DNA of 64,000 bases from Micavibrio sp. (GCA_020718105.1 DYDA01000007.1:1-64000), one strand, 5' to 3'. Positions 10,358 through 22,100 are shown, counted from the stretch's first letter. Notes: generated by a model from the sequence alone, not told the origin. Made by a program: numbers and translations.

Positions 10358-11086
10358 TTACGTTTGTAAAAAAGAATGAGTCTCGCCGTCCAGTATAAGG
10401 CAGGTTAGGCGGCCAGAGGCATAGGCCCCCGTATCAATGCCAATACGATTGGGGCGAATGTCAGGTTCCGGGCTTATGGTGTGGCCATGCACGACAACTT
10501 TCCCAAAGTTAGCGGTTGAGGCCAGAAAATCGCCGCGCATCCATAGTTGATCTTGCGGCTTTTGTTTCTCTAGGGGGATGCCTGCGCGAACGCCCGCATG
10601 GACAAAATAATAATCGCCATAAGTTACGGCGAAAAGGGTGTCTTCTAAAAACAGGCGATGCGCGGGGGGCATTTTCTCCGAAAGGCTTTTGTGAAGAGCT
10701 TCCGCTTTGTGTTTTTGAATGCCGCCAAAAACGCTCACGCCATAACTGGCGGCGGTGGCCGTTCCCCCTAATTGCAGCCAAACAGGGGCAACGGACAAAT
10801 CGCCCTTCACCATGGAAAGAAGCATTTCTTCATGATTGCCGCGAAGGAAGTGGGGGACAAGGTTTGCTGCGAAGCCGCCGGTCAGCCGTTCGATCACGCC
10901 GCGCGAGTCAAGGCCTCGATCAACATAATCACCAAGAAAAATCAGTTTTTTCTTTTTGTCCGCATGCTGCGTCGCGTCAGCCTCAATCATCGCAAGAAGG
11001 CGCGTGAGTAAATCAAGACGGCCATGAACATCGCCGATGGCATAAAGCCGCGTGGCGGCGGGCGTGGAAGGAAGGGGCTTATTCAT
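10358..11086 (-). CDS. Metallophosphoesterase / serine-threonine protein phosphatase family
   Basis: AIGDVHGRLDLL, FLGDYVDRGLDSRGVIE, FLRGNHEEM, VVHGHT. Confidence 0.88.
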   Translation of the reverse strand: MNKPLPSTPAATRLYAIGDVHGRLDLLTRLLAMIEADATQHADKKKKLIFLGDYVDRGLDSRGVIERLTGGFAANLVPHFLRGNHEEMLLSMVKGDLSVAPVWLQLGGTATAASYGVSVFGGIQKHKAEALHKSLSEKMPPAHRLFLEDTLFAVTYGDYYFVHAGVRAGIPLEKQKPQDQLWMRGDFLASTANFGKVVVHGHTISPEPDIRPNRIGIDTGAYASGRLTCLILDGETHSFLQT

Positions 11087-11175
11087 AGAGCCTATTCTAA
11101 CCGCCTGCCTTTAAAAGCGCGATAGGTTTGTGAAGGGAAAATAGATATTTTGCATAACCTTGCTATCATTTCCCT

Positions 11176-11343
11176 CCGTCATCCCGCACGCAGCGTTTGA
11201 CGATGTCAAACGCGAAGATGCGGGACCCAGTTGAATTCTCTTTGTTTCGCAAAAAACAAGGATCGGGATTGTTGAAAAGAAAAGTTTTTAACTGGGTCCC
11301 GCATCTTCGCGACGCACACGCGTCGCTTCGTGCGGGATGACGA
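11176..11343. repeat. Long imperfect inverted repeat (MITE-like)
   Basis: ccgtcatcccgcacgcagcg...gaagatgcgggacccagtt mirrored by aactgggtcccgcatcttcgcg...cgtgcgggatgacg. Confidence 0.8.
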
Positions 11344-11510
11344 GGGGGGGCGACGCTAACGCATCGCTTCGTGTGGGATGACGGTGGGGTAAGCAAAGGG
11401 TCTACTGCTTGCCAACGCTTCATTCACGAGGGGTATAATAGTTTCTTCTTGAATTTTAGCGCTTTTTGTGGATACTGGTTCTTATGACGAAGTTAAGCAG
11501 CCCTTTCACC

Positions 11511-11573
11511 ATGAACACCGCGCTCTCTTTGAGCCTCGCGGCGCTGCTTCTTGCGCGTTCAGCGCGCACATAA
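11511..11573 (+). promoter_or_regulatory. Putative leucine-rich leader peptide upstream of leuA (MNTALSLSLAALLLARSART*)
   Basis: 21-codon ORF with 6 Leu in 20 residues, just upstream of 2-isopropylmalate synthase; perfect tgcgcg/cgcgca inverted repeat overlaps its 3' end. Confidence 0.6.
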
Positions 11574-11629
11574 GACTTCCTTTCCCCCAAGCTATCGGAC
11601 TCCTTTTTTAAACAGCAACGGTGATTGCC

Positions 11630-13360
11630 ATGTTGAAACAGCCATGCCTGAAATACAGGCACTTTGCGGCTATGCCCTTTCCACAAAGGACGTGGCCGAA
11701 CAAGATAATAACCCAAGCCCCCATCTGGGCCAGCAGCGATTTAAGAGATGGCAATCAGGCCATCAGAAAGCCGATGGACGTTCCGACAAAACTGGCTTTT
11801 TTCGAAAGACTCTGCGCGATAGGGTTTAAGGAAATCGAGGTCGGTTTTCCTTCGGCCTCGGACATTGATTTTGAGGTTGTTCGAACTTTGATCCAGCAGG
11901 ATTTGATCCCCAAGGATGTTTGTATCGGGGGCTTGACGGCGGCTGTCCCCGAGCAGATTGATAAAACGATTGAGGCTTTGGCAGGGGCAAGGCGTGCCAA
12001 TATCCATGTGTTTGTTGGCACGTCGCCTCAATTCCGTGACACTGTTTTTAAAATGTCAAAAACAGAAATCATGGCGATGGCGATCACTCATGTCCGTTAT
12101 ATTAAAGAGCAAGTGGCGCGCTATCCTGAAACGGAATGGGTGCTGCAATTTAGTCCAGAGGCTTTCTCGCAAACGGAATTGCCTTTTATTTGTGATGTTT
12201 GCAATGCCGTTGTTGATGTTTGGGGGGCGACGCCTGAGAACAAGATCATCTTGAATCTTCCTGCAACGGTTGAGGCTTGTTCCCCCAACCAGTACGCCGA
12301 TATGATCGAATGGGTGGGTAGCCATCTGGAAAAGCGCGACAGCACCGTCATGAGTCTGCACACCCACAATGATCGTGGCATGGCGGTTGCGGCGGCAGAA
12401 ATGGGCCTGTTGGCAGGCGCGGATCGCGTCGAGGGCTGTTTGCTGGGCAATGGGGAGCGTACAGGCAATATGGACTTGGTCACGCTGGCCCTGAACCTGT
12501 ACACGCAAGGGGTTGACCCCAAGTTGGATTTTTCGAACTTGGAGGAGACGAAAGAATTCGTTGAATCCTGTACGGGGATTCCGACGCATGCCCGCCATCC
12601 TTATGCGGGTGACTTGGTCTTTACGGCCTATTCGGGAACCCACCAAGGCGCGATCAGAAAAGGGTTGGCGGCGATGGAGGCCAAGACTTTTTGGGATGTT
12701 CCGTACTTGTTGATTGACCCCAAAGACATCGGGTATGGCTATGACAAGCTCATTCGCGTCAATAGCCAGTCCGGCAAAGGGGGTGTGGCCCATCAGTTGC
12801 AAACGCATTACGGCGTTGTGTTGCCCAAGGCGATGGAAAAGCCCTTTAGCCTTGTCGTTCAAAAGGAGGCCGAGGCAACGGGGGCAGAGGTTGATCCCCA
12901 AAGGATTTGGGAAATCTTTCATCAAGAATACTTGAATGACCCAAGCGCGGCGGTTCGCTATGTCGGTCACACTTTGTGTGACAGGCCGGATTCGGGGCTT
13001 CAGGGCGTATCGTTGACGGTCGCTGTCAAAGGGCAAGAGAGGACGTTCCAAGGCGAAGGCAATGGCCCGATTGATGCGGCTGTTCATGCCTTGGCGTTGC
13101 CCGTCGATGTTCGCGTGTATGAAGAGCGCTCTTTGGGGGAGGGGTCTAACGCGCCCGCCTTGGCTTGGGTCGAGATGGCCGTGAAGGATCAGGCTCCCTC
13201 GTTTTTCGGCGCAGGCCTTAACGACAACACAGTTACGGCGTCGATTCAGGCCGTTGTTAGTGCCGTTAATCAGGCCATCAAACAGGGGGCGGTGGACATA
13301 ACCGTGCCTTGCCGTGAGGCGCGGCCTCAAACGAAAGAGACTCTCAAACTGATTGTTTAA
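11630..13360 (+). CDS. leuA: 2-isopropylmalate synthase
   Basis: SSDLRDGNQAIRKPMDV, IEVGFPSASDIDFE, LHTHNDRGMAVAAAEMGLLAGADRVEGCLLGNGERTGNMDLVTLALNLY; start at ATG 11630 (or GTG 11621). Confidence 0.95.
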   Translation: MLKQPCLKYRHFAAMPFPQRTWPNKIITQAPIWASSDLRDGNQAIRKPMDVPTKLAFFERLCAIGFKEIEVGFPSASDIDFEVVRTLIQQDLIPKDVCIGGLTAAVPEQIDKTIEALAGARRANIHVFVGTSPQFRDTVFKMSKTEIMAMAITHVRYIKEQVARYPETEWVLQFSPEAFSQTELPFICDVCNAVVDVWGATPENKIILNLPATVEACSPNQYADMIEWVGSHLEKRDSTVMSLHTHNDRGMAVAAAEMGLLAGADRVEGCLLGNGERTGNMDLVTLALNLYTQGVDPKLDFSNLEETKEFVESCTGIPTHARHPYAGDLVFTAYSGTHQGAIRKGLAAMEAKTFWDVPYLLIDPKDIGYGYDKLIRVNSQSGKGGVAHQLQTHYGVVLPKAMEKPFSLVVQKEAEATGAEVDPQRIWEIFHQEYLNDPSAAVRYVGHTLCDRPDSGLQGVSLTVAVKGQERTFQGEGNGPIDAAVHALALPVDVRVYEERSLGEGSNAPALAWVEMAVKDQAPSFFGAGLNDNTVTASIQAVVSAVNQAIKQGAVDITVPCREARPQTKETLKLIV

Positions 13361-13458
13361 GGGAAAAGCGAGGGACAGTTCTTAACGGGGCTGTTCCTCG
13401 CCGTTTTCCTGTTTGCTCCCTCTTGTGCTTTGCGGATTTAGCCCGTAAAGTCGCGCCC

Positions 13459-13731
13459 ATGACGAAGACAACAGAAAACCAAAGCGCGGCGGGGGTGGCT
13501 CCTTTGCCACATGATATCGCCGCCATGAGCTTTGAGGACGCGATGGCCGAGCTGGAAAAGCTTGTCCGCCAGCTTGAAGATGGTCGTGCTAAGCTTGACG
13601 ACGCCATCGGCGCGTATGAACGTGGCGCTCTCCTTAAACGCCACCTTGCGATCAAGTTGCACGAGGCGCAGGCGCGGATCGAGTCCATTACGGTGCTGGA
13701 AGACGGCTCTGTCAAAACGTCTGCCCTTTAA
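13459..13731 (+). CDS. xseB: Exodeoxyribonuclease VII small subunit
   Basis: SFEDAMAELEKLVRQLEDGRAKLDDAIGAYERGALLKRHLAIKLHEAQARIE. Confidence 0.93.
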   Translation: MTKTTENQSAAGVAPLPHDIAAMSFEDAMAELEKLVRQLEDGRAKLDDAIGAYERGALLKRHLAIKLHEAQARIESITVLEDGSVKTSAL

Positions 13732-13765
13732 CGATCTTGTTTTAAGAAGAAGAGAAAAACCAGCC

Positions 13766-14665
13766 ATGCCTTCAATCAGCCCCTCCCTTTCTGCCGCTAT
13801 GGTTCATGCGGCGTCCTCCGTTGTCGAAACGATGGAGCGTATCCTTCCCAAGTCTGAGTTTGCCGAACAGAAGTTGTTTGATGCCATGCGCTATAGCGTT
13901 CTTGGCGGAGGCAAGCGGCTGCGCCCGTTTTTGGTTTTAAACACCGCGCAGATTTTTGGCGTGGACGAAGATTGTGCCCTTCGCGCAGCGGCGGCCATTG
14001 AATGTCTGCACTGCTATTCCTTGGTGCATGACGATCTGCCCGCCATGGACAATTCCGAGCTGCGTCGTGGCCAACCGACGGTGCATATCAAGTTTGACGA
14101 AGCGACGGCCGTGTTGGCAGGCGATGCTTTGCTGACCATCGCGTTTGAGATTCTGGCCGATCCTCGCACGCACGAAGACCCTAACGTGCGCTGCGCGTTG
14201 GTGGCGACGTTGGCACGGGCTTCGGGCGCGAATGGTATGATCGGTGGGCAAATGCTGGATCTGATCGCTGAAACGACGGCGCTGGATATCGGTGCGATCA
14301 CGCGCTTACAGCGTATGAAAACGGGTGAGCTTATCGCGTGCTCCACTGAAATGGGCGGCCTTTTGGGCAAGGCGTCGCCGCAGCATTTGGCGGCGCTTCG
14401 CGCCTATGCGCATGATCTGGGACTCGCCTTCCAGATTATCGATGATCTTTTGGATGCCGAAGGCACGCCAGAGGAAACAGGCAAGCCGACAGGCCGCGAT
14501 GAAAAAGCGGGCAAGGCGACGTTTGTCACAATTCTAGGCGCTGACCGTGCACGCCATCAGGCGAAGCTTTTGTCCGAGCAAGCGATCCAACATCTCAGCG
14601 TTTTCGAAGGCCGCGCCAAGAACCTTGAAGATGTCGCCCGCTTTGTCGTGGATCGTAAGGCTTAA
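13766..14665 (+). CDS. ispA: Polyprenyl (farnesyl/geranylgeranyl) diphosphate synthase
   Basis: YSVLGGGKRLRPFLV, YSLVHDDLPAMDNSELRRGQPTVH, FQIIDDLLDAEG (FARM and SARM motifs). Confidence 0.93.
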   Translation: MPSISPSLSAAMVHAASSVVETMERILPKSEFAEQKLFDAMRYSVLGGGKRLRPFLVLNTAQIFGVDEDCALRAAAAIECLHCYSLVHDDLPAMDNSELRRGQPTVHIKFDEATAVLAGDALLTIAFEILADPRTHEDPNVRCALVATLARASGANGMIGGQMLDLIAETTALDIGAITRLQRMKTGELIACSTEMGGLLGKASPQHLAALRAYAHDLGLAFQIIDDLLDAEGTPEETGKPTGRDEKAGKATFVTILGADRARHQAKLLSEQAIQHLSVFEGRAKNLEDVARFVVDRKA

Positions 14666-14986
14666 TTACCCAGCCACCAAAGCGCGAAGCCAGTTCACAA
14701 TGTTTCTTTTGGTTCGTTTTTCAAAGGTGGGCGCTGTTGCTGCGTTGGGCCGTCCCTTAGCCACAAACGCCAAAACCTCTTGAGGTGTGAGGTGTCGTGG
14801 ATTTTGATCATCTTCGCATCGCGCCACAAGAACAGCGGCCACCGATGGCCATGCCTCTTTGATGGATGTCGGCGCTTTTACTGTGACGCGTGCGCCGTCT
14901 TGGCTTAGCTCTCCTAAAATGATGTAAGGAAAGCAGGCAAAGCCTGTTGCGGTGCAGCCTGATGGGCCAAAATAGGAATCTGTCAT
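14666..14986 (-). CDS. Conserved-looking hypothetical protein, 106 aa
   Basis: Open reading frame fits the gap between ispA and pfk; no recognised motif. Confidence 0.45.
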   Translation of the reverse strand: MTDSYFGPSGCTATGFACFPYIILGELSQDGARVTVKAPTSIKEAWPSVAAVLVARCEDDQNPRHLTPQEVLAFVAKGRPNAATAPTFEKRTKRNIVNWLRALVAG

Positions 14987-15076
14987 AGAAAGACACCCTC
15001 ACAAACAGCATTGTCCTTTCGCCTTTGTCACGCGCTGCCTTTGCGGTGAACAAAAAAGAGAGGGCGAGGCTTCCCT

Positions 15077-16162
15077 TTAATTACCAAGGCAAATGCCAAG
15101 GCCGCGTGCGGTCTTGACCAATGAACCTTCGGGATCCACCATTTGATAGTTAGAAATGGCATCCAAAATGGGAACGTCAATGATCTCGCGGTTTGACCAA
15201 GCGACCATACGATCATCCTTGCCATCGCGGATCAATTCAACGGCGTGAACGCCAAAGGCTGCGGCCAACATGCGATCCTGTGCGCTGGGCTGGCCGCCAC
15301 GTTGAACGTGACCAAGGACGGTGACTCGCGTTTCGGCTTGGCACAATTCGGCAATTTCAGCGCCGATATAATGGCCGATCCCGCCAAAGCGTTGCTGGCC
15401 GCCGTAGAAAGATTTCATCAAAGGTTCGCCGTTCACGGTCTTGACGGCCTCAGACACGACGATAAGGGCGAAGTTGCGACCATTCTCGCGGATTTTCTTG
15501 ATATGCGCTGCCACCTTTTCCAGAGAATAGGGGATTTCAGGAAGCAAAATCACGTCTGCGCCGCCCGCAATGCCCGCCGTCAGGGCAATATGGCCAGCAT
15601 CGCGTCCCATGACTTCCAAAATCATGATGCGGTCATGGCTGGCTGCGGTGGGTTGCAAGCGATCCAGCGCTTCGGTTGCGACGGAAACAGCGGTATCAAA
15701 ACCGATCGATGTCTCGGTTTTGCCCAGATCGTTATCGATGGTTTTGGGAATGCCGATCAGCGTGAATTGGCCTTGTTGCGCAAGGCGGCGCAAGATGGCG
15801 AGCGAGCCGTCGCCGCCGATGCCGATCATGGCCTCACACCCAAGGCTGCGGAAGCCTTCGATGATGGTTTGTGCCATATCCTTGGTCGTGCCGTCAGGCA
15901 TGGGGTAGGCAAAGGGATTGCCCTTATTGGTTGTTCCTAAAACCGTGCCGCCTTGGCGCAGCATGGTCGCGCCCACATCGTCCACGGTTAGCTTGCGCAC
16001 GCGGATGGGGCGATCGATCAAGCCTTGCGTTCCGTCTTTAAGGCCAAAGACCTCCCAACCAAGAGCGCTGGCGCTTAGGACAACGGAGCGAATAACGGCG
16101 TTAAGACCGGCGCAGTCGCCGCCGCTTGTTAGAATGGCGATTTTTTTGGATTGTGATGGCAT
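15077..16162 (-). CDS. pfkA: 6-phosphofructokinase (GGDGS / PKTIDND variant)
   Basis: ILTSGGDCAGLNAVIRSVV, GIGGDGSLAIL, GIPKTIDNDLGKTETSIGFDTA, GRDAGHIAL, LGHVQRGGQPSAQDRMLA. Confidence 0.9.
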   Translation of the reverse strand: MPSQSKKIAILTSGGDCAGLNAVIRSVVLSASALGWEVFGLKDGTQGLIDRPIRVRKLTVDDVGATMLRQGGTVLGTTNKGNPFAYPMPDGTTKDMAQTIIEGFRSLGCEAMIGIGGDGSLAILRRLAQQGQFTLIGIPKTIDNDLGKTETSIGFDTAVSVATEALDRLQPTAASHDRIMILEVMGRDAGHIALTAGIAGGADVILLPEIPYSLEKVAAHIKKIRENGRNFALIVVSEAVKTVNGEPLMKSFYGGQQRFGGIGHYIGAEIAELCQAETRVTVLGHVQRGGQPSAQDRMLAAAFGVHAVELIRDGKDDRMVAWSNREIIDVPILDAISNYQMVDPEGSLVKTARGLGICLGN

Positions 16163-16186
16163 AGAAAGAGTATCCCCTTTTTTGTC

Positions 16187-19100
16187 CTAGCTGATTTTCT
16201 TTAGGCTGTTGATGGCCTGTTGTTGTAGAGACCCATCCACGGCATCGCTCATCGCGCCGCCTGTATGGGATAGTTGATCAAGGATTTGCTCCAAGGAACC
16301 AAGCAGATCATCGCCTTGAAGTTTAAGCGTGACGCGCATGCGATCCGTGCGTTGTTGCATTTCCTCCATCATGGCGTTCATCGCTGTGATTTGTTCTTGC
16401 GAACCCACAACACCGGAATTCACGCGGCTTACTTGATCGGCATAGGCTTGCGCGACGGATTGAATGATGCCCGTTACGGTCTGTCCGCCTTCGGCCATTG
16501 TCCTCATTTGCTTCTCAATCGTTTGGGCGACTTCGGCCAGCTTGGCGACAGCCGCTTCGCTGACATTGTCGGCCAAAACGCGCGTTGAGTTGAGGCGATC
16601 CGCGACACCGCCCAAATGCGAGAACGCTTGTTGCATGTGGCCGACCAGATCGGTTTCGTGGCGCTTGATGCCTTCGCTGGCTGATCCGATGCGGCTGAGA
16701 AGCCCATCGATTTGATCGCCAAAACCGCCCAGAAGTTTCGCCACTTCCTCCGTCGCGACGCGCATACGAGCCGTGCGGTCGGTCAGTTGATTGGCCGTGT
16801 CCTTGCTGGTTTGATCAAAGCGAACGGCAATCTTTTCAACATCGACAACGGTTCCCGCCATCGCTGCGCGAAGGCTGGTTCCTGTGCGATCAAGCTGCGC
16901 TGTGATTTGCATCAGACCGCGATTGATGTCGTCAATTTGTGTTTGCACGCCGCCGCGAACGCGCTCTAGCTGTTCGCGGAAGTTTTGGCTGGCACCGACC
17001 ATTTTGCCTTCGGCATTTTCGGTCATGGCCGTCAGTTGCTCCACTTGCTTGGACAAAGCGTCGCCCGCGATGCCAAGGCGCTGCGTCGTCGTTCCCGCCC
17101 GCGCTTCAATCGTCTCAAACTCATGAGCCAATTTAGAGGCGGTCTGCAGCGTATCGCCGCGTAGTTGAGCAAGGCGGTCACTGGCGGCAGAAAGCTGCGT
17201 GATCGTCTGCGAGGCTTTTTCAACCAGATCCTTTTGCTCGTTCGACAATGTGCCTGTTCCGGCTTTGATCGATTCAAGTTGCGTTTTCAGCGCTTCGTTG
17301 AACTGGCGCAGGGTTTGATCGGCGGTTTCCGCAACGCTGGTCAGATGACGGGCTTCGTCCATCATCGTGTCGCGAACCGCGCCCGCCGTGCTGATGCAAC
17401 GATCCGTTGTCTTGAGCATGGATTCGGCGATGTCGCCCGTTTGCGTCTTGAACGTCTTGGCGGCGCTTTCGATATCCTTGGCGCTGCGACCCAAAAGGGC
17501 AGGGAGCTGCACCGTTTCCTCGCGCACCGTATCGGCGGCTTGGGTAAGGGCGGATTCCGAAGAGGCAAGATTGGCACGCAGCGCATCGCTTTGAATGGCC
17601 AAAGCGCTGCCCGCGCCCATGACTTGTTCAACCGCGCGACCCGACAAATCGGCAATCGTTTGCAGCTCTTTTTCCAGTGTCGTGCGCGTGTCTGTCAGGC
17701 GAGCGGTCGCCTTTTCAAGAATGGTGCGCGTCTCGCGGTCGCTTTCGTTCATCGTCGCGATCAGCGATACGAGTTGCGAGGTTGACTTCTCCGCCGTCTC
17801 GGCCAAACGCAGGCCATGGCTTTCCGTCATATCGCTGGCGTCTGAGATCAACTTGACGCTCTCACGAACCTTCTCGTTGACATTGCCGATGTGGCTTTGG
17901 GCTTGCGTCGCGATGACGGCCAGATTATCCGCCTGCTTTTGCAAGGTCTCGCCAGAGGCTTTCGCGATGGTTGAGAAATCAAGACCTGACTTGTCAATCA
18001 CATTGGAGACTTGGCTGCTCTGTTGTTTCAGATGGCTGACCGTTGTGTCCAGTTGGGCCATAACGACGCGAACTTGCTCAATCGTCTTGTCCGCTTCGTC
18101 CTTTGTTGTTTCGCGAATGGTGCGGGCTTCCTCGTGCAGGCTTCCCGTGGCCTTAAGCATATCGCGCACTTGCTCTTCGGCTTTTTGCGTGTGCTGCGCG
18201 ATGGTGAGGGCTTCGTCGGCAAGGCCTGTGCTGGCAGAGCGAACAGAGGCCAGAGCGTTTTGCGTTTGGTCATCCAACGAGGCCATCTGCCGCGTGATTT
18301 GGCCTGTGCTGTCCACAATGCGCGCCGCGCTGCGTTCGGCGGCGGCGGCGGTTTCGTCTTGCGCCAACGTCAGGCGCGTGATCATACCACCCAGCATTTC
18401 GCGTTGAACGTCCAAGGACGATCCCAAAGAGGATTGTTTTTCTTCGATGTGACCCAAGTTGGCGTTGATGGCCGTTGTCTGCTGCGTGACGGTGCTGCCC
18501 AAATTGGCGAGCGTCGTCTCGGCCGCAAGGCTGGCATCGCGCAGAACTTTGGCGTTGCCGTCCAGTTTGCCTACCAACGTGCCAAGCGTTTCTTCGGTCA
18601 TTTGCGTTTCGCTGCGCAGTTGGCTGCAAACGTCGCTGGCTTGCTTTTGCATGGCGGTTGCGCTGTCCAAAAGGCTCTTGGTTTGTGCCTCGGCTGTGCC
18701 TGTGCTGGCGATCAGTGTCGCTGTTTCCTTGGTCAGTCCTTCGTTCGCCGCGTGGATGGAGGTGAGCGACGCGCTGGCGCGGTTCTCCAAGCGTTCCATC
18801 TGGCTGGTGATTTGCTGCGTGCCGTCTGAAAGGCGACTGGCGGCGCGTTCGGCGGCGCTGGCGGTTTCGTCTTGCGCGACCGATAGGCGGGCGACCAGTG
18901 TGCTAAGTGTTTCGCGTTGCGCTTCCATGGCCTGCGTCAAGCCTTGCTGGCGGCTGGCGATTTGATCCATGGATTCGTTCAGGTTAGCGGCCTGACGAGC
19001 GATGCCCGTTTGTAGATCGGTCAGCGCCGTGCTGGCGGTTCCGCTGATGCTTTGCATGGTTGTGCCGCTTGTGCCTAGGCGCTCCAGCAAGCTTTGCATA

Positions 19101-22100
19101 AGCTCGCCCGTGCGCGTCGTCTCGGCGTTCAAAGCCTCGCTGAGCGTTTTGGCTTGCTCTTGCAACGTAGCGGTGACGGTTACCGCCGCCTTGGCTTGCT
19201 CTTCTGCTTGCTTGGCATGAAGGATAAGCGTGCTGGCTTGATCTGAAAAGCCATGGCTGGCCGTGGTGACATGCGCGAGCGCGGTTTGCGAGTTATCGGA
19301 CAGTTGCCCCAAATGCGTTTGAACTTGCGAAAGCGTCTCGCTTAGACGCGCAATGGTGCGTTCAGCAACGCCAGAGGCTTCGCCATGCGCCGCGCCCAGT
19401 TTTTCAAACAGGTCAAGAAGTTGCTCACGCTGCGTTTCGTTTGTGGCCGTTAGGACGCGATGTTGCTCGACGATTTGTTCACTCACGATGTTCAATGCGG
19501 CGACTTGCTGCGTGACGCCTGCGCTCAGCGCGCTTAGAACCGTGTCCGTCTTATCGGCGGCGCTGTAGAGGCTTTGTGTCGTGCTTTCAATCTTCGCCCC
19601 CGCATTATCAGCCAAAGCGTTGTAGCGCGTGTTGGCCTGATCGGCGCTAAGGATCGCGGTGGCCGAGGTCTGTTGCAGGCGGCTGCTGGTGTCGTCGATT
19701 TGCTCAATCGATTCCTTCAAGCTGGCAATGAGACGAGCGTTATGCTGCTCCATCGTTGTGCGAACTTGCGAAGATTGATCGGCAAAGTTGGTGGTGGCGA
19801 TGTTCAGGCTGCGGATGCTGTCTTCAACTTGATGCGTTGTGTCCAACATACGGCTGGCTTGTTCGCCAAAGGCCGCGCCTGCCTTATGAATGATAGAAAC
19901 CGAACCCTCGGCGGCTTCATTGAGGCCTTGATGTTGGTCTTTAAAGGCCTGAACCGCTTCTTCCATGCGGGTTAGGACGCGATCCGTGCCATCCAAAGCC
20001 GTGGTTTGCGCGACCGTGAACTTGGCGTTGACTTCTTCAAGGCGGCCAATCGTTTGTGCGCCCGTTGAAACGATCCGGTTGGCTTGACCTTCGATTTGCG
20101 CGCCGCCCGCGTTGATAAGGGAAAGTTGCGCTTCCATGGCGGTGCTGAGCGCTTGAACCTTGCCCGTCGTTTCGCTGGCTGTCAGGTCAAGCTTGCTGGC
20201 GCGACGATCAAAATCTTCGCTGGCAAGACGGGTGACTTCATTATAATGAGCGGCAACACGATCCAGCAAAGCATAGGCCGAGTCCGTGCGTTCCTTCAGC
20301 GTTTGACCAAGCTCGGTGAATTGAGCGCCTGCGCGGGATAGATCGCTGTGCATGGCTGTGGCCTGATTTTCCAGCGTTGTGCGAATGGCGGCAGCTTCAT
20401 TTTGCAAGGCTGTCGTAACAATCTGTATCTTGGCGCTTGATTCTTGAGCTTCGTTTTGTATTTGATAGGACTGCTGCCCGACTTGCGTGGCGGCTTCCTT
20501 AAGCGTTGAGGCTGCTTCCATCGCTTTTTGACCAAGCGTGCCAACTTCGCTTTGAATCCTCTCAGCCATCGCGTTAAAGTTTTCGATGGTCTGGCGCGTT
20601 GTTTCTTCCTGACTGGTGCGAACCGTCATAAAGCGCTTGTTCAAGTCTTCGATGGCGGTCAATGTGCTTGATGTCATCTGGCTGACATCCTGACCCATCG
20701 TGCTGATCCGGCCATTATACTCTTGCAAGCGATCCAGTTGCCCTTGCATGTCGGTGCTGTAGCGACCCAAGGAATCGCGCCCTTGCGTGGTGCTGGCTTC
20801 GATCTGGCTCATGACTTGCTGAACAGGGGCGCTGGCGTAATCGGCAAAATCTTGAAGGCGTTTATCGGTGCTATCGAGGCGGCCTTGAATGTCGCCCAGC
20901 ATGATGGTCAACGTGTCGTTTTGCGAACGCAAGGCTTCCTCGGCGGTGCGAGCCTGTTCTTGCAGGTTCGTGACCGTTGCGCTGATGGCTGTTTCGGCGG
21001 TTTGTGCGCCCGCCGTGATATCGGCTTCCTGCCGTCCCAACGATTCTGTGGCGATGCCAAGGGCATGAACGGTCATGCGGGCGGCTTCGTTGATGCGCGT
21101 GATCACGCGCTCGTTTTGATCGACGGCGCTGCGTAGTTTTTCGGTCAGAGAGTCGCCTACGCTTTGCGTCGCATCGCGGGTAGCCAGCAAACGCTCCAAA
21201 ACCTGTTGCAAATTTTGCAAAGCGGTAGAGGCGCGAAGCTGCACGTCTTGCCCAGCTTGCTGCGAGGCGCGGTGCAGCGTTTCGAATTGCTCTAACTGCT
21301 GCGCGATTTCGTGCGAGATAGCGCGAAGTTGAGCGCTGTTGGTATCGTTCACAGAGCCCAGATGGCGCGTGGCGGCTTCATAACGGGCGGCGGTTTCGGC
21401 CAGTTGCGCGGCGATGGCATCGGTTCCTTTACGCGCTTCTTCATTGGCTTCGGTAAAGCGACCCAACGCGCCATCGGCGCGTGTGCTAAGCCCCGCAATC
21501 GAGCTGTCCATCTGCTGCGCCAAATCGTTGGACGCGGCGCTGATACGGATGACAAGGCCATCCAAATCGGTGCGGCGCTGTTGCAGGCCGCCATCGATAT
21601 CGTTCACGCGGGAAGCAAAGCGATCCAGCATGGCTTGCATATTCACAATTTGGGCTTCCAGCTTTTCGCTTAAATTGTTGGCTTGTTCGCGGGCCAGTTG
21701 TTCGCTGGCGTACAGGCGATCGGCCACGCCACGCAGGACGGATTCCGATTCAGAAATACGAGAAGGCAGGATGGTGCTCAGCTCATCCAAAGAACGTGTT
21801 TGCGTGTCCAAAGCGCTGGCCAGCCGTTCGGCTTCTTCACGCGCCATACCGGCGCGGCCAAGGAAATGCGCGATGTTTTCATCAATCTTGCCGGAAAGTT
21901 CGCTCAGCGTTCCTGCCGCTGTTTCGGCGGCACTGATAAGGCTTGTTTCCTGTGAGCGGGCGGTATCAGATAGCTTTTTGCTGTCCTGCATCGCACGTTC
22001 GACGGTTGAAGCCACCACAAGAGCGTTGGATTCAATATCTTGCAAAAGGCCTGTAATCTGGTCGCGCATGCCGTCGGTTTGACGGGACACATCATCGCCT

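Noticed and set aside
12056-13330. 424-aa antisense ORF over leuA
   Set aside because: Shadow frame of a strongly supported gene; composition of a reverse-strand artefact (Arg/Gly/Gln/His rich)
13532-13765. N-terminal extension of the IspA ORF
   Set aside because: Overlaps xseB in another frame; ATG at 13766 fits family start
15245-15940. 231-aa antisense ORF over pfkA
   Set aside because: Shadow of PFK
17165-18829. Several plus-strand ORFs (206-272 aa) inside the giant coiled-coil gene
   Set aside because: Antisense shadows of the 2206-aa frame, no start context or known motifs
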